The notes below the pieces were generated by a model. That model searched no databases. It had not been told where the DNA came from and was given only the letters and a program-made list of their open reading frames with translations. DNA of 64,000 nt from Bisbaumannia pacifica (lineage in GTDB: Bacteria > Pseudomonadota > Gammaproteobacteria > Pseudomonadales > Halomonadaceae): positions 96,079 through 160,078 of the forward strand of contig NZ_BJUK01000002.1 in NCBI RefSeq assembly GCF_007989625.1, written 5' to 3'. How positions within the stretch are numbered: the first letter of the stretch is position 1; each line of letters starts with the position of its first letter. A program made the position numbers and the translations under genes. Below are positions 8,218-18,660 of the stretch, one piece after another.

Positions 8218-9246
8218 ATGACCGAATTCCGGCTCCACCTGCTCAAGTGGCTCAGCCTGCTGGGCACCCTGGCGACCCTGGGGGTCATCCTGCTGGGGGC
8301 CTGGACCCGGCTGATGGATGCCGGCCTGGGCTGCCCCGATTGGCCGGGGTGCTACGGGCGCCTGGTGGTGCCCGATGCCGCCACCGCCGCGGCCCATTCG
8401 CCGCAGGCGCCGCTGGAGGCCCTCAAGGCCTGGGTGGAGATGATCCATCGCTATGTCGCCTCGACCCTGGGGCTGGTGGTTCTCGCCCTGGTGGCCCTGG
8501 GGGCCGGGGCGCGCCGGCGGCCCGGTTATCCCTGGCACCTCTCCCTGGCGCTACTGGGAGCGATCCTGCTGCAGGGGGCCTTCGGCGCCTTTACCGTGAC
8601 TCTCAAGCTGTGGCCCCAGGTGGTCACCCTGCACTTGCTGGGGGGCATCGGCGTGCTGCTGCTCTTCCTGTGGGTACATCTTCGCCTGCGCGAACTGGTC
8701 GCCGCGAAGCCTCCTGCGAGCCGCCGACGGCTCTCGCCGCTCTGGGGGCTGGCGGCCGTGCTGCTGGTGGGCCAGCTGGCCCTGGGCGGCTGGGTCTCCA
8801 GCAATTATGCGGGCATCGCCTGCCAGGGCTTTCCCACCTGTAACGGCCAGTGGTGGCCCGCCACCGACTGGAGCGAAGGCTTCCACCTGACCCAGACGGT
8901 GGGGCCCAACTACCTGCACGGCCAGTTGCATGCCGATGCGCGCACCGCCATCCACCTCGGCCATCGCCTGGGCGCCCTGGCCCTGGGGCTGGGGCTCGTG
9001 CTGCTGGCCCGGCGGGAGTGGCGGCGGCCGCCACTGCGGCCTTGGTTGATGGGCCTGCTGGGCCTCTACGGCGTTCAGTTCACCCTGGGAGTGGCCAATG
9101 TGCTCTGGTGGCTGCCCCTGGGCCTGGCCCTGGCGCATACCGGCGGGGCGGTGGCCCTGACCCTGGCCCTGGCCCTCGGGGCCTGGCAGGCGAGCCGTGT
9201 CGGCAACGCACGGCAGGCGAGCGAGAAGGAGATGGCCCATGCGTAA
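8218..9246 (+). CDS. ctaA: heme A synthase (Cox15/CtaA)
   Basis: Heme A synthase, 342 aa, oxidising the methyl group of heme O to the formyl group of heme A. Eight membrane helices are visible. Family signatures include GAWTRLMDAGLGCPDWPGCYG near residues 29-48, the EMIHRYVAS motif with a heme histidine, the HLLGG segment, and IHLGHRLGA in the second half, so the four expected heme histidines are present. Cysteine pairs occur in both periplasmic loops (GCPDWPGC and CQGFPTC). Its last eight bases overlap the ctaB start. Confidence 0.95.
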   Translation: MTEFRLHLLKWLSLLGTLATLGVILLGAWTRLMDAGLGCPDWPGCYGRLVVPDAATAAAHSPQAPLEALKAWVEMIHRYVASTLGLVVLALVALGAGARRRPGYPWHLSLALLGAILLQGAFGAFTVTLKLWPQVVTLHLLGGIGVLLLFLWVHLRLRELVAAKPPASRRRLSPLWGLAAVLLVGQLALGGWVSSNYAGIACQGFPTCNGQWWPATDWSEGFHLTQTVGPNYLHGQLHADARTAIHLGHRLGALALGLGLVLLARREWRRPPLRPWLMGLLGLYGVQFTLGVANVLWWLPLGLALAHTGGAVALTLALALGAWQASRVGNARQASEKEMAHA

Positions 9247-10153
9247 TGCCCTGATGATGCCCGCGCGGTTCGAGCGGGTCGGCGAGTCCTGGCGGGATCT
9301 GCTGACCCTGTGCAAGCCCCGAGTGGTACTGGTGATGCTGGTCTGTGCCCTGGTCGGCATGGCGCTCGCCGCGCCGGGGTTGCCGTCGCTCGCGGCGGTG
9401 GTCAATGGCCTGCTGGGCATCGGCCTGGCCGCCGGCGGGGCGGCCGCCTACAACCATGTGCTGGATCGCAAGCTGGATGTTCTGATGGCGCGCACCGCGC
9501 GGCGGCCCCTGGCCACGCGGCGGCTGGCCACGCCCCTGGCCCTGGCCTGGGCGACCCTGCTGTCGGTGCTGGGTATCGGCCTGCTGCTGTGGCAGGTCAA
9601 TGCCCTGACCGCCTGGCTGACCCTGGCCTCGCTGATCGGTTATGCACTGATCTATACCGCCTTTCTCAAGCGCGCCACGCCACAGAATATCGTGATCGGC
9701 GGGGTGGCCGGGGCGGCGCCACCGTTGCTGGGGTGGACGGCGATCACCGGTAGCCTGGGCCCCGAGCCGCTGCTGCTGATGCTGATCATCTTCGCCTGGA
9801 CGCCGCCGCATTTCTGGGCGCTGGCCATTCACAAGCGCGAGGAGTATGCCCGGGCGGGGGTGCCCATGCTACCGGTCACCCATGGCGAGGCCTTCACCCG
9901 CTTGCAGATCTGGCTCTATGCCTGGCTGACCCTGGTGGTGACCCTGCTGCCCTTCGTGATCGGCATGAGCGGGGCCGTCTACCTGGTGGGGGTGATGGCG
10001 CTGAACCTGCGCTTTATGGTGTGGAATTACCGGGTCTGGCGGGGGCAAGATCCGCGGGCGCCGCTGGCCGCCTTCTGGTTCTCGATTCGTTATATTCTCG
10101 GCGTCTTCGGGGTGTTGCTGCTCGACCATTACGCCGTGGCCTGGCCTTGGTAG
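9239..10153 (+). CDS. ctaB: protoheme IX farnesyltransferase (heme O synthase)
   Basis: Heme O synthase of the UbiA superfamily, 304 aa, which attaches a farnesyl group to heme B, the step before CtaA. It shows the prenyl-diphosphate binding motif NHVLDRKLD (N-x3-D-x3-D) near residues 75-83, followed by TARRPL, and the second conserved loop HKREEYARAGVPMLP. About nine membrane helices are present. GAGAAGGAGA precedes the ATG at 9239, inside the ctaA end. The cluster stops here at a strong hairpin; the SCO/senC gene that often follows is absent. Confidence 0.95.
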   Translation: MRNALMMPARFERVGESWRDLLTLCKPRVVLVMLVCALVGMALAAPGLPSLAAVVNGLLGIGLAAGGAAAYNHVLDRKLDVLMARTARRPLATRRLATPLALAWATLLSVLGIGLLLWQVNALTAWLTLASLIGYALIYTAFLKRATPQNIVIGGVAGAAPPLLGWTAITGSLGPEPLLLMLIIFAWTPPHFWALAIHKREEYARAGVPMLPVTHGEAFTRLQIWLYAWLTLVVTLLPFVIGMSGAVYLVGVMALNLRFMVWNYRVWRGQDPRAPLAAFWFSIRYILGVFGVLLLDHYAVAWPW

Positions 10154-10176
10154 CTGGCGTCGCGCCCCCGAAGCCA

Positions 10177-10203
10177 CAGACGCCGCCCCTCAGGCGGCGT
10201 CTG
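10177..10203. terminator. bidirectional terminator hairpin after ctaB
   Basis: Perfect 11-bp stem CAGACGCCGCC with a five-base loop, lying between the convergent ctaB and DASS transporter genes. No long T-run follows on either strand. Confidence 0.7.
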
Positions 10204-10222
10204 GCGTCTGGGGAGCCGGGCC

Positions 10223-11689
10223 TTACCAGAACCAGTTCACCAGCAGGTAGGCCATCAGGGTCACCACCAGGGTGCTCAGGATATTGAGGGCGAAGCCGGC
10301 GCGGATCATCGACTGGATCTTCATATGGCCGGTGGCGAAGACGATGGCGTTGGGCGGCGTCGCCACCGGCATCATAAAGGCGCAGCTGGCCGCGATCGCC
10401 GCCGGCACCGTGATCAGCAGCGGCGAGATATCCAGCGACAGCGCCAAGGCGCCGAGCAGGGGCAGGAAGGCCGCGGCGGTGGCGGTATTGGAGGTGATCT
10501 CGGTGAGGAAGATGATTACCAGCACCACGATGCCGACCAGGGCCAGCAGCGGCAGTACCCCGAACAGCGAGAGCTGCTCGGCGATCCACTCGGCGAGCCC
10601 CGACTGACTGATGGCCCCGGCCAGGGCCAAGCCACCGCCGAACAGCAGCAGGATGCCCCAGGGCAGGGTCTTGGCGGCGTCCCAGTCCAGCAGGCGCTCG
10701 CCCCGCGCGCGGCCGCTGGGGATCAGGAACAGCAGCAGCCCCGCGGCGATGGCGATACCGGTGTCGCTGAGCCAGTCGAGGCCCAGGTCATTGAGCAGCG
10801 GGCGTGATACCCAGGCCAGGGCGGCCAGCAGGAAGACGATGCCGACCCGGCGCTCCGCGGCGCTCAGGGCGCCCAGCTGATTCAGTTCATCGCGGATCAT
10901 CTGGCCGTTGTCATCGCCCTGACGCAGCGCGAAGCCGCCACGGCTCAGCCACCACCAGGCCAGCAGCATCATCACCGCGCTGATCGGCAGGCCGATCACC
11001 ATCCACTGGGCGAAACCCACATCGATGCCCCGGGACTCGGCCAGGTAGCCGGCCAGCAAGGCGTTGGGCGGGGTGCCGATCAGGGTGGCCACGCCGCCGA
11101 TGCTGGCGGAGTAGGCGATGGCCAGCAACAGGGCGGTGGCATAACGGGCCAACTCCTGGGGATCGTTATCCTTGCCTAGCAGGCTGACCACCGACATGCC
11201 GATGGGCAGCATCATGATGGCGGTGGCGGTATTCGAGACCCACATGCTCAGAAAGCCCGTAGCCAGCATAAAGCCGGCGATCTGCCGGCGCGGCTGGTGA
11301 CCCACCAGACGCAGTACATGCAGGGCGATGCGCCGATGCAGTTCCCAGCGCTGCATGGCGATGCCCAGCAGGAAGCCGCCCAGGAAGAGGTAGATGATGG
11401 GATTGGCGTAGCTGCCGCTGACCTGGCCCATGGGCGCGATGCCCAGTGCCGGGACCAGCAGCAACGGCAACAGCGACGTGGCGGGAATCGGAATCGCTTC
11501 CGTGGACCACCAGGTGGCCATCAGCAGGCCGAGACCGGCACATAGCCAGGCGCTCTCGCTCATCCCGGCCGGCGCCGGGGAGAGCAGGGTGAACAGCAGC
11601 CAGACTGGACCCAGCCACAGGCCGATACGGGCGGCCAGGTTGGGTGGTTGAGGCGCCGCGGTCGCGGGCGCGGAGTCCTGGTTGGCCAT
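10223..11689 (-). CDS. DASS/SLC13-family sodium-coupled anion transporter
   Basis: A 488-residue secondary transporter of the divalent anion:sodium symporter family (dicarboxylates, sulfate or similar anions). The two inverted-repeat signature loops are both present: SNTAT near residues 150-154 (FLSMWVSNTATAIMMLP) and SNTAT near 405-409 (EITSNTATAAAFLPLL). These form the sodium and substrate sites in VcINDY-type structures. About eleven to thirteen helices are visible. Substrate cannot be told from sequence; C4-dicarboxylates are the commonest. Single gene, convergent with ctaB and divergent from cysQ; AAGGAT precedes the ATG on the reverse strand. Confidence 0.88.
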   Translation of the reverse strand: MANQDSAPATAAPQPPNLAARIGLWLGPVWLLFTLLSPAPAGMSESAWLCAGLGLLMATWWSTEAIPIPATSLLPLLLVPALGIAPMGQVSGSYANPIIYLFLGGFLLGIAMQRWELHRRIALHVLRLVGHQPRRQIAGFMLATGFLSMWVSNTATAIMMLPIGMSVVSLLGKDNDPQELARYATALLLAIAYSASIGGVATLIGTPPNALLAGYLAESRGIDVGFAQWMVIGLPISAVMMLLAWWWLSRGGFALRQGDDNGQMIRDELNQLGALSAAERRVGIVFLLAALAWVSRPLLNDLGLDWLSDTGIAIAAGLLLFLIPSGRARGERLLDWDAAKTLPWGILLLFGGGLALAGAISQSGLAEWIAEQLSLFGVLPLLALVGIVVLVIIFLTEITSNTATAAAFLPLLGALALSLDISPLLITVPAAIAASCAFMMPVATPPNAIVFATGHMKIQSMIRAGFALNILSTLVVTLMAYLLVNWFW

Positions 11690-11827
11690 GGCATATCCTT
11701 ATATGAGCAGGCGAAGTCGCGCGCATTGTACGAGCCCGCCGCGACGTTCGCCAGCTAAGCAAGGCCATCCCTTGCCGCGTCGAGACTCTGCCGCTAGGGT
11801 AGCGGCTTCGACACCGAGGAGCAGATC

Positions 11828-12622
11828 ATGGCATCCAGTGAATGGCTTCCGCGAGCGGCATTGCGCGAGCTCTGCGTGCGGGCCGGCGAGGCGATCCTGG
11901 CGGTACGCGCCGGCGGCGATTGGGCGGCTCGCGAGAAGGCCGATGCCAGCCCGGTGACCGCCGCCGACCAGGCCGCCCATGACGTGCTGATGGCGGGGCT
12001 GGCGGCATTGACCCCGGAGGTGCCGGTGCTCTCGGAGGAGGCCGTGGTGCCCTGGACGACTCGCCGCCACTGGACGCGCTACTGGCTGGTGGATCCCCTG
12101 GATGGGACTCGCGAGTTTATCGACGGCTTCGATGACTTTACCGTCAACCTGGCCCTGGTCGAGGCGGGGCGTACCCGCTATGGGCTGGTGCATGCGCCGG
12201 TAACCGGGACCACCTGGGAGGGCGGCTCCGCCCTCGGCGCCTGGCGCTGGCAGGGCGATCGGGCCGAGGCGATCACGGTGGCGTCGCGGTGGCCGCCCCG
12301 GGTGGTGGCCAGTCGTGCCCATTTGGACGAACGGACGCGCGCCTGGCTGGCGGGCTTTCCCGAAGCGTCGCTGCTGCGCTATGGGAGTTCGGTGAAGTTC
12401 TGCCGTATCGCCGAGGGAGAGGCCGACCTCTATCCGCGTTTCGCGCCCACCAGCGAATGGGATACCGCCGCCGCTCAGGCGGTGCTGGAGGGCGCCGGTG
12501 GTGCCGTCTTGGTGGCCGATACCCTGTTGCCTCTGACCTATAATGGCGGCGAGTCGCTACGCAACCCGGCCTTTGTCGCCTGTGCCGAGGCCCAAGGACG
12601 GTGGCGAAAGGGGACGTCATAG
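11828..12622 (+). CDS. cysQ: 3'(2'),5'-bisphosphate nucleotidase CysQ
   Basis: A 264-residue member of the inositol-monophosphatase superfamily. CysQ dephosphorylates PAP (and PAPS), a by-product of sulfate assimilation. Metal-binding motifs are visible: SEEA near residues 70-73, the DPLDGTREF motif at about 92-100 and SEWDTAA near 212-218. The GTREF variant (rather than GTVNF) separates CysQ from plain inositol monophosphatases such as the protein at 44.8 kb. GAGGAG lies before the ATG. It is divergent from the anion transporter. Confidence 0.9.
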   Translation: MASSEWLPRAALRELCVRAGEAILAVRAGGDWAAREKADASPVTAADQAAHDVLMAGLAALTPEVPVLSEEAVVPWTTRRHWTRYWLVDPLDGTREFIDGFDDFTVNLALVEAGRTRYGLVHAPVTGTTWEGGSALGAWRWQGDRAEAITVASRWPPRVVASRAHLDERTRAWLAGFPEASLLRYGSSVKFCRIAEGEADLYPRFAPTSEWDTAAAQAVLEGAGGAVLVADTLLPLTYNGGESLRNPAFVACAEAQGRWRKGTS

Positions 12623-12705
12623 TTGTTCGTTTTCTATGTTATGTATAAGCTTTGTCCTAAATTCCCCGCGTTTCGGGGACGCCGACGCAAGATGAGGTTC
12701 GTTCC

Positions 12706-13173
12706 ATGAGTACCCCCCTGGCCATCGGTCTGGCCGCCCTGGCGCTGCTGATTATTGCCGGCCTCTCGGGCTATGCCTGGAGCCTGTGGCGCGAGGTCAA
12801 GCGCCGCGAGGCCTTCCGCGCCGAGGAAGTCCGTCGCGCCCACGAACAGTGCCTGGAAGGGCTGGATGCCGTGGCGCGCGCCATGCTCAGTGAGCAGGTG
12901 GATATCACCGAGGGCGCGCTGCGTTGCAAGGTGATGCTGGATATCATCGACCCTCGGCTGGTCGAGCGTGACGCCTTCCGGGTCTTCGCCGAGGTGCATG
13001 CCCGCACGTCGCACCTGCATACTCACTCGGCGCGTCAGGCCCTGTCGCCTCGGGAGCGCTTCCAGGAAGACAAGCAGCGTCTGGCGGTGGAGGACGAACT
13101 CAAGCCTTCGGCGCTGGCGGGCGCTCGCGCCGTGCTGGAGTTCAAAGAACGTTGGCCCGAGGGCTTGCACTGA
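12706..13173 (+). CDS. DUF2489 membrane-anchored protein
   Basis: A 155-residue protein with one N-terminal membrane helix (about 5-27) and a cytoplasmic alpha-helical domain rich in Arg, Glu and Leu. The CLEGLDAVARAMLSEQVDITEGALR segment and the following IDP/HTH-rich region match DUF2489, found in Halomonas and Pseudomonas relatives, function unknown. TATAAG at 12644-12649 could be its -10 box. It stands alone between cysQ and the OmpA-like gene. Confidence 0.8.
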   Translation: MSTPLAIGLAALALLIIAGLSGYAWSLWREVKRREAFRAEEVRRAHEQCLEGLDAVARAMLSEQVDITEGALRCKVMLDIIDPRLVERDAFRVFAEVHARTSHLHTHSARQALSPRERFQEDKQRLAVEDELKPSALAGARAVLEFKERWPEGLH

Positions 13174-13378
13174 TCGGCGATCGCCTCTTGGCAGCCAATG
13201 GGCGCCATGAGATGATGAAACATGCGTATAAGCTCTGGTCGAATTAGGCCATTGTGGTTACTTTGCAAAGGAATGCTGCGTGGTTGCGGCTTTCCCTTTT
13301 CGGGCTCTCGGGCTGATTCTCCGAGATCCGTCTTGTGCGTCACGCGACGTTCGCACTGCGTCAAAGAAGGAGTTGTAC

Positions 13379-14056
13379 ATGAAAAAATCAACGACTGGCC
13401 TGCTGCTTGGTTCCGCCCTGGTGATCGGTCTCTCCGGTTGCGCCTCTACCAATAGCAACCCGAGCGCTCCCGATCGTGCCTGGTATCAGCAGCCCCTGGT
13501 CTGCGGTATCGCCGGCGGCCTGATCGGTGGTGGCATCGGCTACGCTACCAGCAGCGAGTCCGATGAGGATACCGGTGCAGCCATTGGCTCCACCGCCGGT
13601 GCGACCATCGGTGCCATGCTGTGTGCCGACTACTCCGAGGAGCCGGTCGCCGAGCCCGCGCCGATGCCGGAACCCGCGCCGGAACCCGAGCCGGTGCCGG
13701 AATTCGAGCCGCTGGTGCTCTCCAGTGAAGTGAACTTCGCCTTCGATTCCGCCGAGCTGATGCCGGCCGCCCATGCCACTCTGAATGACGTGGCGCGCCG
13801 CCTGATCGAGAACGAGCGTAGTCAGGACGTCCGCGTGCACATCGGCGGCCACACCGACTCCGTGGGTTCCGATCAGTACAACCTGGGGCTCTCCCAGCGT
13901 CGTGCCGACTCCGTGCGCGATTACCTGATCGCTCGTGGCGTCGAGGCGGATCGTCTGGTGGCCCGTGGCTTCGGCGAAGCGCGTCCGGTGGCCAGCAACG
14001 AGACCGATGCCGGTCGTGCCCAGAACCGTCGCGTCGAACTGAACGTGCTCAACTAA
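13379..14056 (+). CDS. OmpA-family lipoprotein with glycine-zipper segment
   Basis: A 225-residue outer-membrane lipoprotein. The signal peptide ends in the lipobox LSGC (Cys about residue 21). A glycine-rich zipper region follows (GIAGGLIGGGIGYA and GAAIGSTAGATIGA, about 42-80), then a Pro/Glu linker made of repeated PAPEPEP-like units, and a C-terminal OmpA domain whose peptidoglycan-binding signature HIGGHTDSVGSDQYN and SQRRADSVRDYL is clear, ending in QNRRVEL. It probably ties the outer membrane to peptidoglycan. AAGAAGGAG precedes the ATG, which is favoured over upstream in-frame codons. It is followed by its own terminator. Confidence 0.9.
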   Translation: MKKSTTGLLLGSALVIGLSGCASTNSNPSAPDRAWYQQPLVCGIAGGLIGGGIGYATSSESDEDTGAAIGSTAGATIGAMLCADYSEEPVAEPAPMPEPAPEPEPVPEFEPLVLSSEVNFAFDSAELMPAAHATLNDVARRLIENERSQDVRVHIGGHTDSVGSDQYNLGLSQRRADSVRDYLIARGVEADRLVARGFGEARPVASNETDAGRAQNRRVELNVLN

Positions 14057-14079
14057 GCACGTCATTCGCGATCCGATCT

Positions 14080-14103
14080 CAGGGGCGCCTTCGGGCGCCC
14101 CTG
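14080..14103 (+). terminator. terminator after OmpA-like gene
   Basis: 10-bp stem CAGGGGCGCC closed by a stable TTCG tetraloop, 23 bases after the stop codon. The T-run is weak. Confidence 0.75.
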
Positions 14104-14301
14104 CTGCGTTAGGTGTGGATGGCGCGAGGCCATCTCGATCTGCTAAAGTTCTCCCCCTTCGTGTCCTCGGTGCCGCCGGCTACTGCCGGATGGTCGTCGC
14201 CCATGGTGGGGGCGCCCCGATGGACCCGAACGTATCCCATTCTCTCGACCTGCGACACGTGAGCCCTGGTATGGCCCACCACTGCGCGTTAAGGATAAGC
14301 A

Positions 14302-16200
14302 ATGCCCATCGTTACCCTGCCCGACGGCACTCAGAAGACCTTCGACGCTCCGCTGACCGTGATGGAGCTGGCGGAGTCCATCGGCCCCGGCCTGGCCAAG
14401 GCCTGCGTGGCCGGCAAGATCGACGGCGTCGCCGTGGATGCCGCCGATGTGATCGATCGTGATGTCGAGGTGGCCATTCTCACCGCCCGCGACCCCGAGG
14501 GGCTGGAGGTCATTCGTCACTCCTGCGCCCACCTGATCGGGCATGCCGTCAAGCAGCTCTATCCCGAGGCCAAGATGGCCATTGGCCCGGTCATCGACGA
14601 CGGCTTCTATTATGACGTGGACTTCGGTCGCTCGGTGACGCCGGAGGACCTCGAGGCCATCGAGCAACGCATGAAGGCGCTGATCGACACGGGCTACGAT
14701 GTGGTTCGCGAGTACGTGGATCGCGACAAGGCGATGCTCACCTTCCTGCATCGTGATGAGCCCTACAAGCAGGAGATCGTTCGCGATATCCCGGAAGGCG
14801 AGAGCATTCGTCTCTATCACCACGAAGAATATACCGACATGTGCCGCGGGCCTCATGTGCCCAATACCCGGCATCTCAAGGCCTTCAAGCTGACCAAGCT
14901 GGCCGGCGCCTACTGGCGGGGTGACGCCTCCAAGCCGATGCTGACGCGCATCTACGGCACTGCCTGGGGCGACAAGAAGGCCCTCAAGGCCTACCTCAAG
15001 CGCCTCGAGGAGGCGGAGAAGCGCGATCACCGCAAGCTGGCCAAGAAGCTCGACCTCTTCCACCTCCAGGAAGAGGCCCCGGGGATGGTCTTCTGGCACC
15101 CCAATGGCTGGACCATGTACCAGGCCCTGGAGCAGTACATGCGTCGGGTGCAGATCGCCAACGGCTATCAGGAGATCAAGACGCCCCAGGTGGTGGATCT
15201 CTCCCTGTGGAAGAAGTCGGGGCATTGGGGCCATTACAGTGAGCTGATGTTCACCACCGAGTCGGAGAAGCGCGACTACGCGGTGAAGCCGATGAACTGC
15301 CCCTGCCATGTGCAGGTGTTCAATCAGGGCCTGAAGAGCTACCGGGACCTGCCGCTGCGCCTGGCGGAGTTCGGCAGCTGTCACCGTAACGAGCCATCCG
15401 GTGCCCTGCATGGATTGATGCGGGTGCGTGGTTTTACCCAGGACGATGCCCATATCTTCTGCACCGAGGGGCAGATCCAGGCCGAGGCCGAGGCCTTTAT
15501 CGCCCTGACCCTCGAGGTCTACAAGGAGCTCGGCTTCGAGGACGTGGAGCTCAAGCTCTCTACTCGACCGGAGGACTTCCTCGGCGAGCCGGAAATGTGG
15601 GACCGCGCCGAGGCGGGGCTCCAGGCGGCCCTCGACAGCACCGGGCTCGACTGGGAGCTACAGCCGGGGGAGGGGGCCTTCTACGGACCCAAGATCGAGT
15701 TCTCCCTGCGCGACTGCCTCAACCGGGTCTGGCAGTGCGGTACCCTGCAGCTCGACTTCAATCTCCCGGGCCGCCTCGGTGCCCAGTACGTGGACGAGGA
15801 GGGGGTGCGCCAGACGCCGGTCATGCTGCACCGGGCCATCCTCGGCTCCTTCGAGCGCTTCCTGGGGATCCTGATCGAGCACTATGCCGGGGCCATGCCG
15901 CTGTGGCTGGCGCCCCAGCAGGTGGCGATCCTCAATATCACCGATGCCCAGCGCGATTATGTGCTCGATCTCGAGCAGCGGCTGCAGAAAATCGGCGCAC
16001 GGGCCAAGGCGGACTTGAGGAACGAGAAGATCGGCTTTAAAATCCGGGAGCATACGTTGCAGAAGGTTCCCTACCTCTTGGTGGTGGGGGATAAGGAAGT
16101 CGAATCCGACGCTGTTGCCGTGCGTACCCGCAGTGGCGAGGATCTCGGCAGCATCAAGGTCGACGACCTGCTCGCTCGGCTGACCGCCGAGGGGTTATAA
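14302..16200 (+). CDS. thrS: threonyl-tRNA synthetase
   Basis: Charges tRNA-Thr; 632 aa, close to the normal length. Domains in order: TGS (about 1-60, [10 protein letters not shown] start), editing/SAD domain (about 65-225) with HSCAH and the late TDMCRGPH zinc-like site, class II catalytic core (about 240-535) with motif 2 in [20 protein letters not shown], the zinc cysteine in MNCPCH, motif 3 in [15 protein letters not shown], and an anticodon-binding domain to the end. AAGGATAAG precedes the ATG. It heads the thrS-infC-rpmI-rplT-pheST-ihfA block. TAAAGT at 14144-14149 in the 200-base leader is a possible -10 box; no operator is obvious by eye. Confidence 0.98.
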   Translation: MPIVTLPDGTQKTFDAPLTVMELAESIGPGLAKACVAGKIDGVAVDAADVIDRDVEVAILTARDPEGLEVIRHSCAHLIGHAVKQLYPEAKMAIGPVIDDGFYYDVDFGRSVTPEDLEAIEQRMKALIDTGYDVVREYVDRDKAMLTFLHRDEPYKQEIVRDIPEGESIRLYHHEEYTDMCRGPHVPNTRHLKAFKLTKLAGAYWRGDASKPMLTRIYGTAWGDKKALKAYLKRLEEAEKRDHRKLAKKLDLFHLQEEAPGMVFWHPNGWTMYQALEQYMRRVQIANGYQEIKTPQVVDLSLWKKSGHWGHYSELMFTTESEKRDYAVKPMNCPCHVQVFNQGLKSYRDLPLRLAEFGSCHRNEPSGALHGLMRVRGFTQDDAHIFCTEGQIQAEAEAFIALTLEVYKELGFEDVELKLSTRPEDFLGEPEMWDRAEAGLQAALDSTGLDWELQPGEGAFYGPKIEFSLRDCLNRVWQCGTLQLDFNLPGRLGAQYVDEEGVRQTPVMLHRAILGSFERFLGILIEHYAGAMPLWLAPQQVAILNITDAQRDYVLDLEQRLQKIGARAKADLRNEKIGFKIREHTLQKVPYLLVVGDKEVESDAVAVRTRSGEDLGSIKVDDLLARLTAEGL

Positions 16201-16231
16201 TGACAACGTCACTCAGAACGGAGATTTAGCG

Positions 16232-16771
16232 ATCAAGCGTAATAATCAGCGAGGGCGCGTCCAGGACAAGCGTCCGCCAATGAACGAGCGTATCACCGAA
16301 GACCAGGTTCGCCTCATCGACGCCGATGGTGAACAGCTGGGCATCGTCTCAACCCAGGAAGCCCTGGAGAAGGCCGAAGCCGCGGGTCTCGACCTCGTAC
16401 AGATCTCCAATGCCGATCCCATCGTCTGCAAGATCATGGATTACGGCAAGTTCGTCTTCGAGCAGAAGAAGCAGAAGGCGGCACAGAAGAAGAAGACCAA
16501 GCAGATCCAGGTCAAGGAGGTCAAGTTCCGGCCCGGGACTGACGAGGGTGACTATCAGGTGAAGCTCAAGAACCTGACACGTTTCCTCGAAGGGGGCGAC
16601 AAGGGCAAGGTGACCCTGCGCTTCCGGGGCCGCGAGATGGCCCACCAGGACATCGGCCGCAAGCTGATGGAGCGGATCGCCGCCGATCTCGAGGAGATCG
16701 GTAGCGTCGAGTCCTTCCCCAAGATGGAAGGGCGTCAGATGATCATGATTCTTGCCCCCAAGAAGAAGTGA
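16232..16771 (+). CDS. infC: translation initiation factor IF-3, AUC start codon
   Basis: IF-3 (179 aa) keeps 30S subunits free and checks the start codon. The reading frame aligns with IF-3 from the codon ATC at 16232 (read IKRNNQRGR), as in Pseudomonas where the protein starts IKRE from ATT. AACGGAG (16217-16223) is spaced eight bases before the ATC. The first ATG (16280) would remove 16 N-terminal residues. Rare AUU/AUC starts in infC allow autoregulation, because IF-3 itself rejects them. Both IF-3 domains are complete, including [22 protein letters not shown] and [11 protein letters not shown]. Confidence 0.95.
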   Translation: MKRNNQRGRVQDKRPPMNERITEDQVRLIDADGEQLGIVSTQEALEKAEAAGLDLVQISNADPIVCKIMDYGKFVFEQKKQKAAQKKKTKQIQVKEVKFRPGTDEGDYQVKLKNLTRFLEGGDKGKVTLRFRGREMAHQDIGRKLMERIAADLEEIGSVESFPKMEGRQMIMILAPKKK

Positions 16772-16807
16772 TCGTCGACAAGAAGTGATCCACAGGCAAG
16801 CTAACGG

Positions 16808-16835
16808 GCCCTCGTTTCCCCCGGGAGGCGAGGGC
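16808..16835 (+). promoter_or_regulatory. hairpin in the infC-rpmI gap
   Basis: GCCCTCG pairs with CGAGGGC around a 14-base loop that can itself fold. It lies about 45 bases before rpmI. In E. coli the rpmI leader is an L20-binding repressor site; a similar role here is only a suggestion. Confidence 0.4.
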
Positions 16836-16878
16836 AGGCCTTGGGTTTTCTGAAAAACATCGAGCGGAGTTTTCCCTC

Positions 16879-17073
16879 ATGCCGAAGATCAAGAGCAACA
16901 GCGGCGCGGCCAAGCGCTTCAAAAAGACTGCCAACGGCTTCAAGCACAAGCAGTCTTTCCGTAGCCACATCCTGACCAAGAAGTCCACCAAGCGTAAGCG
17001 TCAGCTGCGTGGGATGAAGCAGATCCACGACGCCGACAAGGCCCTGATTCAGCGCATGCTGCCGAATCTGTAA
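16879..17073 (+). CDS. rpmI: 50S ribosomal protein L35
   Basis: Small basic protein of the large ribosomal subunit, 64 aa, the usual length. The typical start [15 protein letters not shown] and the [11 protein letters not shown] core are visible. It lies about 105 bases after infC and 39 bases before rplT, as in E. coli, where L20 represses both genes at the rpmI leader. Confidence 0.97.
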   Translation: MPKIKSNSGAAKRFKKTANGFKHKQSFRSHILTKKSTKRKRQLRGMKQIHDADKALIQRMLPNL

Positions 17074-17112
17074 GCCCTTTTGGTCGACCATTTCTAACGT
17101 CAGGAGAAAGCC

Positions 17113-17466
17113 ATGACTCGTGTCAAGCGTGGTGTCGTCGCACGTCGCCGTCACAAGAAGATTCTGAAGCAGGCCAAGGGCTACTACGGTGCCCGTTCGC
17201 GGGTCTTCCGCGTTGCCAAGCAGGCCGTCATCAAGGCCGGTCAGTACGCCTACCGCGACCGTCGTCAGCGCAAGCGTCAGTTCCGTGCCCTGTGGATCGC
17301 GCGTATCAACGCCGCGTCCCGTCAGAACGGCCTGTCCTACAGCCGCTTCATCGCCGGCCTGAAGAAGGCGGGTATCGAGATCGACCGTAAGGTCCTGGCC
17401 GATCTCGCGGTTCACGAAAAAGCCGCCTTTGCCGCCATCGTCGAGAAGGCCAAGGCTGCCCAGTAA
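17113..17466 (+). CDS. rplT: 50S ribosomal protein L20
   Basis: L20, 117 aa, binds 23S rRNA early in large-subunit assembly and represses the rpmI-rplT part of the operon in related bacteria. The [18 protein letters not shown] start, the [12 protein letters not shown] middle and the [23 protein letters not shown] region are diagnostic. CAGGAGAAAG precedes the ATG. A strong terminator lies between it and pheS. Confidence 0.97.
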   Translation: MTRVKRGVVARRRHKKILKQAKGYYGARSRVFRVAKQAVIKAGQYAYRDRRQRKRQFRALWIARINAASRQNGLSYSRFIAGLKKAGIEIDRKVLADLAVHEKAAFAAIVEKAKAAQ

Positions 17467-18630
<1,164 letters not shown>

Positions 18631-18660
18631 TAACCCGGACCGCTCAACACAGGATTCGTC

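Noticed and set aside
16280..16771. infC starting at the ATG 16280
   Set aside because: It would lack the conserved N-terminal residues, and the ribosome site is placed for the ATC at 16232.
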